Shown here: in pieces, positions 59,113 through 64,000 of the stretch | Layout: every line of letters starts with the position of its first letter | How positions within the stretch are numbered: the first letter of the stretch is position 1 | Notes under the pieces: model-generated | Databases searched by the model: none | Seen by the model: the letters and a program-made list of their open reading frames with translations, nothing else | What the model was told of the DNA's origin: nothing | Translations under genes and position numbers: made by a program | Assembly (NCBI GenBank): GCA_016748015.1 | Contig: JAAOMT010000512.1 | Coordinates: 1,861,598 to 1,925,597 of the forward strand | Reading direction: 5' to 3' | Source: Geosiphon pyriformis | Lineage: Eukaryota; Glomeromycota; Glomeromycetes; Archaeosporales; Geosiphonaceae | DNA length: 64,000 nt

Positions 59113-61220
59113 TTATTCCCCCATAGCCACGACTCCTTCGTTATTTTTCCCAGCAGATTCCACACTGGAATCACTGGAGTCACTTGAAGTCTCGACGTCC
59201 GACTCCAAATAGAGATTAATAGATTCATCATAATTAGAGATTGGCGGAAGATTTTGGCTTCCTTCTGGGCGCATTGAATTTAATAAATTTGTGGATTGAT
59301 TACTTTTAGGCTCCAATGGAAAACTCTTCCTTCCTTTCGGTAGGCTTGGCTGTGAATTCAACGGAATTCTTGGTTCTTGATGATTATTATTTGCTGGTAA
59401 TGAAATTTGTGGGATATTGGTCTGGGAAATAAATTTTTTAGTGTTGTATGGATCTATGTTATCAAAAAATGTGGCTTTATGTCTCTCGGGAATAGTTTGA
59501 GGAGATTGAGCATATCTGAGAAAACTATGAGTATTATCCAGTATTACTCCTCTTTGGGGAGAGAAATCTTGTGGATAAGAGGTCGTTAAATTGGTTAGGG
59601 AATTGGGTGCAAATTTCTCTTGTGAGGAGACAAATTGATTAGATTGAATTTTCAGCTCACTACCCTTTGTGTTAGTGATACCCCCCTCTAGCTGATTTTC
59701 CCTTATTTGATAGGCTTTTGATGTTCTAAGGTTTATATGCTCAGGTGATTGAGTTTTTGACTGCCTAAAGTTCTTTGCAGCAACCTGTGAGTGTCTGATT
59801 TCGGTGATCACAGTTGATAATGGCCCTGTTACTGGAATGAGTCTTCCCTCATCTTGTCCTATTTGACGAGAATTATTTTTCCTTGCCTTATTCTTTGAAG
59901 AAGCTGGAAGTTGCCTAACTAAGGGAGTCAATTCAAGCAGTTTAGGTTTATTGAATAGTGTATGATGAGATTGATGAGATTGACTCTTCACATATGTAAG
60001 GCCCTCATTTGAATTCGATCCTGAGATATTTCTCATGACTTCATTCGGAGCGATTAATTGACAAGTAATATGACGTGTTGGCTCAGATTTATATTGAGGA
60101 TAAATTTCTTCCACTTCATCAGATCCTGACGAATCAGATTCTATCTCAATTGGATTTTCAAAAGTCCCAATATTAGTAGGAGTCTTATTTTGAGAGATGG
60201 TCCCTAAACCCATCTCCACTTGATTGATTAGGGGAACACATATTGGAGCCTGACCAGGAATAAAACTCTTATGTAAATTTTTGCGATTAATCCAGCTTTC
60301 TAGACGATAATTCAAATGTAGCACTGCTAAAGGTCTATCTTCGTCAACCGTATCCAGAGTTGAGATTCCAGTATTATGAGTGAACACTTCGATCGGCTCT
60401 TCTTGAAAAATAGTAGTGATCTCTACTCCATCGTGAATATAACCGTTTGTTTCTTCGATCCCAGCTTGTTTTAAATCAAAATATCCCATGCCTTCATTGT
60501 TAATTTTATTCTTGACTGCTTGATAAAAATAAACGGATACTGCGCCCACGCCACCATTTCCTGAATAAATAAAATGGTTTTCTAGCCCACTGTTTCGAAA
60601 AATCCTGGCAAAGTGGAAAGTATAAAATTTTCTACGGTCTGAACTTCGAAACCCACCACGAATCACTGGTTCTGGTTCAAAGAATTCGTGATATCGGTTG
60701 TCATTTTTACCATCCACATAAAGATATGCCTTTATTGGATCATTCTTACTCGCGATACATGCATTGAATTTTACCCCATAATTCAGGAATCCTTGGGCGA
60801 GGTTGAAGGCTTCTATTGGCACCGCAGCATATACATTTGCCCCACTTTCATAAGAGAGATAAAAAGTCAATTGAAAAAATTAATAGTTAAATTTGGGCTC
60901 TTCACTATGTCAAAACAAATTAAAACATTCATGAAACAGTATTTAAAACACATCATAAAAATGATCATACCTTAATCGACGCCCATTAAAACAATACGCG
61001 TCTTTAATATATGATGGGCCAGTGGAATAAAACTGAAGAATACATATACATACAAAAGGATTATCTATTTTAAACTCGCCTTCTCCGTGATAATCGTGTT
61101 AAGGAAATAGGTGAGAAAAAAGTTCTTTGAGCTAACCTCACAATCATCACGAGTTTCTGTATATTCAGGAATTGGTCGGCCATTTACCAAGATACAAAGT
61201 TCAAAATCGCCAAGATGCAT
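59113..61220 (-). CDS. DUF7918-like protein with long disordered tail, three exons
   Basis: Exons on the - strand: 61220-61137, 61074-60971 and 60844-59113, 1920 coding bases, 639 residues. Introns are 62 bp (GTTAGC to GCGAG) and 126 bp (GTATGA to GAAAG); both joins keep frame (DDCE/FKID, and GRRL-S-GANV across the second). The ATG at 61220 opens MHLGDFELCILVNGRPIPEY. Residues 1 to about 230 look like the fungal DUF7918 domain: a short N-terminal VNG(R)xxPEY strand, then FNLAQGFLNYGVKFNACIAS, YLYVDGKNDNRYHEFF, GGFRSS and FHFARIF. The rest is Ser/Asn/Gln-rich and probably disordered, with an acidic IEIESDSSGSDEVEE piece resembling a SUMO-interaction motif and an acidic Ser-rich C-terminus (SDVETSSDSSDSSVES). 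Function unknown; the family is common in fungi. The DUF assignment is from memory of the pattern. Confidence 0.75.
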
Positions 61221-61987
61221 GTTTCAAATATTATCTTTCACATGGAAACAATGTGAAAAGGAGTAAAGGGTTAGAATTGAATTCGAGACAAAAAATGGTG
61301 GAAATGAATTATCAGGAAAGGAGTTTGAAAATTTTTTCAAAAATATGACAGACAAGAATTGTCTAACGAGTTTAACTAAATTATTCTTCCCATAAAGGAT
61401 TTCTTGTAGAAATTAATTAACTCTAAACTTTGTTTGGGCTCAAATCTTAACGTGAATTACGTGTCATTCAAAAACTGTGACAATTGAACTTTATCATTAT
61501 CAGTGCCATAGGTGTTAAATGTTATAAGTTTAAATGATAAAGATTATTTGTAATGAAGTGGACATGTGATGTCGTGTAGTCTTACAATGTTATATTCTTT
61601 TAAAAATGAATTTTTTAAAAACATGAACAAATAAGATTTTCCAATTAATTAATCTTTGTAATTGTTTCAACTTTTTTTTTTAGCTCTCAATTCTGACCCC
61701 TTTCAAGGAATATGGAAATACCAGAATATCAATGATTCAGGCTAAGCTGAAGCTTGAAAACAATTTCAGCATTCTGATTTTATTATCTCACGAAGGGAAT
61801 AAAAGAAAAATAATGATTTCGAGAAATTATTCCCAAGATCATATTAAAAAATTAATTTAATATCGCAAAAGTCCCCCTCAAACAATATTTTAAGGGAAAA
61901 GAAATTAAGTAAACAACCATTCAGTAGATCAAAAATTTTTAATAGTTTTGACCTCATATTAAAGAGAAAACTTTAATATAAATACAA
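61221..61987. other. Spacer between the DUF7918-like gene and the 7TM gene
   Basis: A 767-bp AT-rich spacer that holds the promoter of the DUF7918-like gene (start at 61220, - strand) and the 3' end of the upstream 7TM gene. No further ORF or repeat of note is seen. Confidence 0.5.
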
Positions 61988-63415
61988 TCACCAAGTCGGA
62001 TTTTTTCCATTTGTACTCGGACTTTTCCCTTCTTTATTTTCTTTAGCTTCAATTTCGTTCTCCAGATCTCGGCTCAATAGATCATCAAAACTCTCATACA
62101 ATGATTCCATTTGTAAAATATTTGGGATCTGTATGGCACCATAATCTGATCTTTCACCATCGCCCTTTGTTAATAATTGATTGGTTTCAGATAACATAAC
62201 TGGCATCGAGAATCGACGTTCGACTGAAGTGGTAACCGTAGTACGAGTAAATGTACCAGCTGCTCCGGTCGGCTCGTTTACATTTCCCCTATAAGCCCAA
62301 GATCGAGGTCTCGGTCGGTTCGTATGAGAAGTTGAACATTTACTATATGAAGGTGGATTGCTGCTCGGAAATTCTGTAAATTTATCCTGCGTTACTTCAA
62401 TATGGGTTTCATTCTGGAAATTTGTTTGGGAAATGTTTTTGTAATCTTTTTTAGTGATAGTTGTTGGGATTTCTTTTGAATATTTTATTGAGTTCTCGAT
62501 ATCACCCATTTCGTCTGCCTCAAGATCAGAATCTTGCAATTCATCCCCATCACCATAATGGTAAGAACGATCTGGAGTAGTCTTATTACAACAAGTATAT
62601 GTACCAAACATCAATCTAAAGAAAATGGGAACAATAGAAATAAATGCAGCATCCATTATCGTTAACACATTTGTCGTCTCAGAAATAGAATTTTTTGCAA
62701 TATGTGGATTCTGATAATATTTTTCCATTATAAAAATGATCATATGTGCCATTCCTACTAATATTCCAGCAAAACCTTGTACGATCCAAAGTTTAAATTC
62801 CATAATTTTCTTTTGTGATTTCCAGAGTTTCCCCAAGAGATAGAAATAAAGTATCCCGTAATATGTAATTAATATTACGTATGCCAGGGTCCAACTTGAG
62901 CTATGACAACATTCATCCTTAATAATCAAAGAAAGGTTTGATTTTTCACAAGTTTTTTGTGTGATATTCAAAAATATTAGGGTTAACACGCCAGGGAACA
63001 AGTTTAAAAGAATGAGATAAAACGAATGTAGTGGAAATGATGTAATGATTGTCTTTCGTATTAAGGTAAAATATGAATCAAGAAGTGGAACAAATGTTGC
63101 AGAAAACCAAAGTGGAAATCCGAAAACGAATTGAGCGAGTGAAGAACAAGAAAATCGCAATGGTAACCATGATAAAGAAATGTCGTCGAGGTCAAGCGTT
63201 TTTTCATATTCACTTAATATCCAAATCATTCCACCCACTATCGATAGGAATAAACACCCATAGTCTAAATGATTTTTAGTGATCCCATCATGATTATTTT
63301 TTTCCTTTGAAGAGAATGTAATATAATATGCCAAAATGATAAATCCAATGATAATACTAAATCCTATGATGTAAGAAAAAACAGAAGCTGTAATGTCTAG
63401 CTCACTAAAAAACAT
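61988..63415 (-). CDS. Seven-transmembrane receptor-like protein
   Basis: A 475-residue single exon. Seven hydrophobic segments fall near residues 11-32, 51-68, 94-112, 128-150, 174-196, 208-230 and 249-270, with a ten-residue N-terminus, which fits an outside-N, inside-C 7TM receptor of the plasma membrane. The loop between TM4 and TM5 has Cys156, Cys169 and Cys170, possible disulfide partners. The tail of about 205 residues is hydrophilic, with an acidic DGDELQDSDLEADEMGD piece and an RRFS site of the type used by basophilic kinases such as PKA. No RGS, kinase or PQ-loop domain is attached. A class of fungal GPCR cannot be assigned; ligand and G-protein partner are unknown. The ATG at 63415 directly precedes the first hydrophobic segment. 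Confidence 0.78.
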   Translation of the reverse strand: MFFSELDITASVFSYIIGFSIIIGFIILAYYITFSSKEKNNHDGITKNHLDYGCLFLSIVGGMIWILSEYEKTLDLDDISLSWLPLRFSCSSLAQFVFGFPLWFSATFVPLLDSYFTLIRKTIITSFPLHSFYLILLNLFPGVLTLIFLNITQKTCEKSNLSLIIKDECCHSSSWTLAYVILITYYGILYFYLLGKLWKSQKKIMEFKLWIVQGFAGILVGMAHMIIFIMEKYYQNPHIAKNSISETTNVLTIMDAAFISIVPIFFRLMFGTYTCCNKTTPDRSYHYGDGDELQDSDLEADEMGDIENSIKYSKEIPTTITKKDYKNISQTNFQNETHIEVTQDKFTEFPSSNPPSYSKCSTSHTNRPRPRSWAYRGNVNEPTGAAGTFTRTTVTTSVERRFSMPVMLSETNQLLTKGDGERSDYGAIQIPNILQMESLYESFDDLLSRDLENEIEAKENKEGKSPSTNGKNPTW

Positions 63416-64000
63416 CTTTTTTGTGGTGGAGTTTATTATTATTGTTGTTGTTGTTGTTGTTGTTGCTGTTGAAATTGAATGGATTTTGCTTTTAGATCCA
63501 AAAAATTATATTTTTACGTGCCAGTTTTCGATCGGCTTTAAAGTCAAAGAGTGTTTATATCAAAATAATATGAAGCTGTAGACTTTTATTTTAGAAATAA
63601 AACTCTTTATTTATAATCGTATCGAAAATTTTACACGGTAAAACAATGGTTCATCACGAGTGATATTCTATACCCGTGAGAAAAATACCATAAACTATCA
63701 CCTTTTTAACGGTCTTCTTCGTTCTATGATTCACGCTTGGAATGTTTTGCCTTTGTTTTTTTTTTGTTTGACATACTCTTGATTTGGGAGGATGACCTAG
63801 ATTACAATGCTTAAAATGTGTCTACATAATAATTACGATGGAAAAACGGACTCTCAAGTTCAATTTCTAAAACTTTAATTATCAATGCCACCATTTATTT
63901 ATTTATTTATTTTTTTATTTATTTAAGTGAAATGCAATTCTCCTGTGGAAACTAACCGTACTAAATTTTAAAAAAAATTGTGAATCACGATTTCACCGAT
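63416..64000. other. 5' flank of the 7TM gene, with (TTG)n microsatellite
   Basis: Promoter side of the - strand 7TM gene. A (TTG)n run lies at about 63439-63466, 25 to 50 bp upstream of the start codon, so it is probably in the 5' untranslated leader as (CAA)n. A TTTA repeat lies near 63894-63924. No other gene is apparent before the window ends. Confidence 0.6.

Noticed and set aside
1-64000. tRNA, rRNA or riboswitch genes
   Set aside because: No cloverleaf with A/B boxes and no rRNA-like stretch was recognised by eye; a dedicated scan (tRNAscan-SE, Infernal) would be needed to exclude small RNAs.

Overview
The window looks like nuclear DNA of a fungus. It is very AT-rich, genes have short GT-AG introns (54 to 338 bp inferred here), and the genes are eukaryotic in type: an SMG9-like NMD factor, a bHLH-zipper factor, a multi-Myb/SANT protein, a DUF7918-like protein and a 7TM protein. 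The swollen, TE-filled landscape and the Ty3/gypsy elements carrying a dUTPase fit an early-diverging lineage such as the arbuscular mycorrhizal Glomeromycotina. That placement is inference; no rRNA or marker gene is present to settle it. A 20-N assembly gap lies at 2070-2089.

Layout. (1) 1-8.5 kb, host genes on the + strand: the 3' end of a gene with a PPxY tail (2-166), a long microsatellite-rich intergenic stretch, a two-exon bHLH-zipper gene (3807-6340) and an SMG9-like gene (6886-8370). (2) 8.6-44.5 kb, nested LTR retrotransposons. The oldest recognisable element, B, lies on the - strand (9702-30379). It is split by element A (+ strand, 18738-29035) and holds a solo LTR of the A/C family (15966-16617). 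Element C (- strand, 32428-44512) is a relative of A; its 3' LTR holds another A-family LTR and its gag holds a solo LTR of the B family. (3) 44.5-54.9 kb, about 10.4 kb of extremely AT-rich, gene-free, heavily mutated repeat DNA with at least one recognisable LTR relic. (4) 55-64 kb, host genes again: weak gene remnants (55.0-56.2 kb), a multi-Myb gene (+, 56845-58497), a DUF7918-like gene (-, 59113-61220, three exons) and a 7TM receptor-like gene (-, 61988-63415).

The most unusual content is the A/C retrotransposon lineage. Its whole Gag-Pol runs in one frame: Gag, CCHC knuckle, aspartic protease, Cys-rich zinc modules, dUTPase, RT, RNase H, DD35E integrase, then a roughly 270-codon C-terminal extension of unknown function that is conserved between the two copies. 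Element A has many in-frame stops, and those checked against C or against family motifs are C-to-T or G-to-A changes, consistent with RIP-like mutation or deamination of 5-methylcytosine. Six insertions share 4-bp target-site duplications whose mismatches are all C/T or G/A. The LTRs carry arrays of GGAATTCC-type inverted repeats just upstream of a TATA box.
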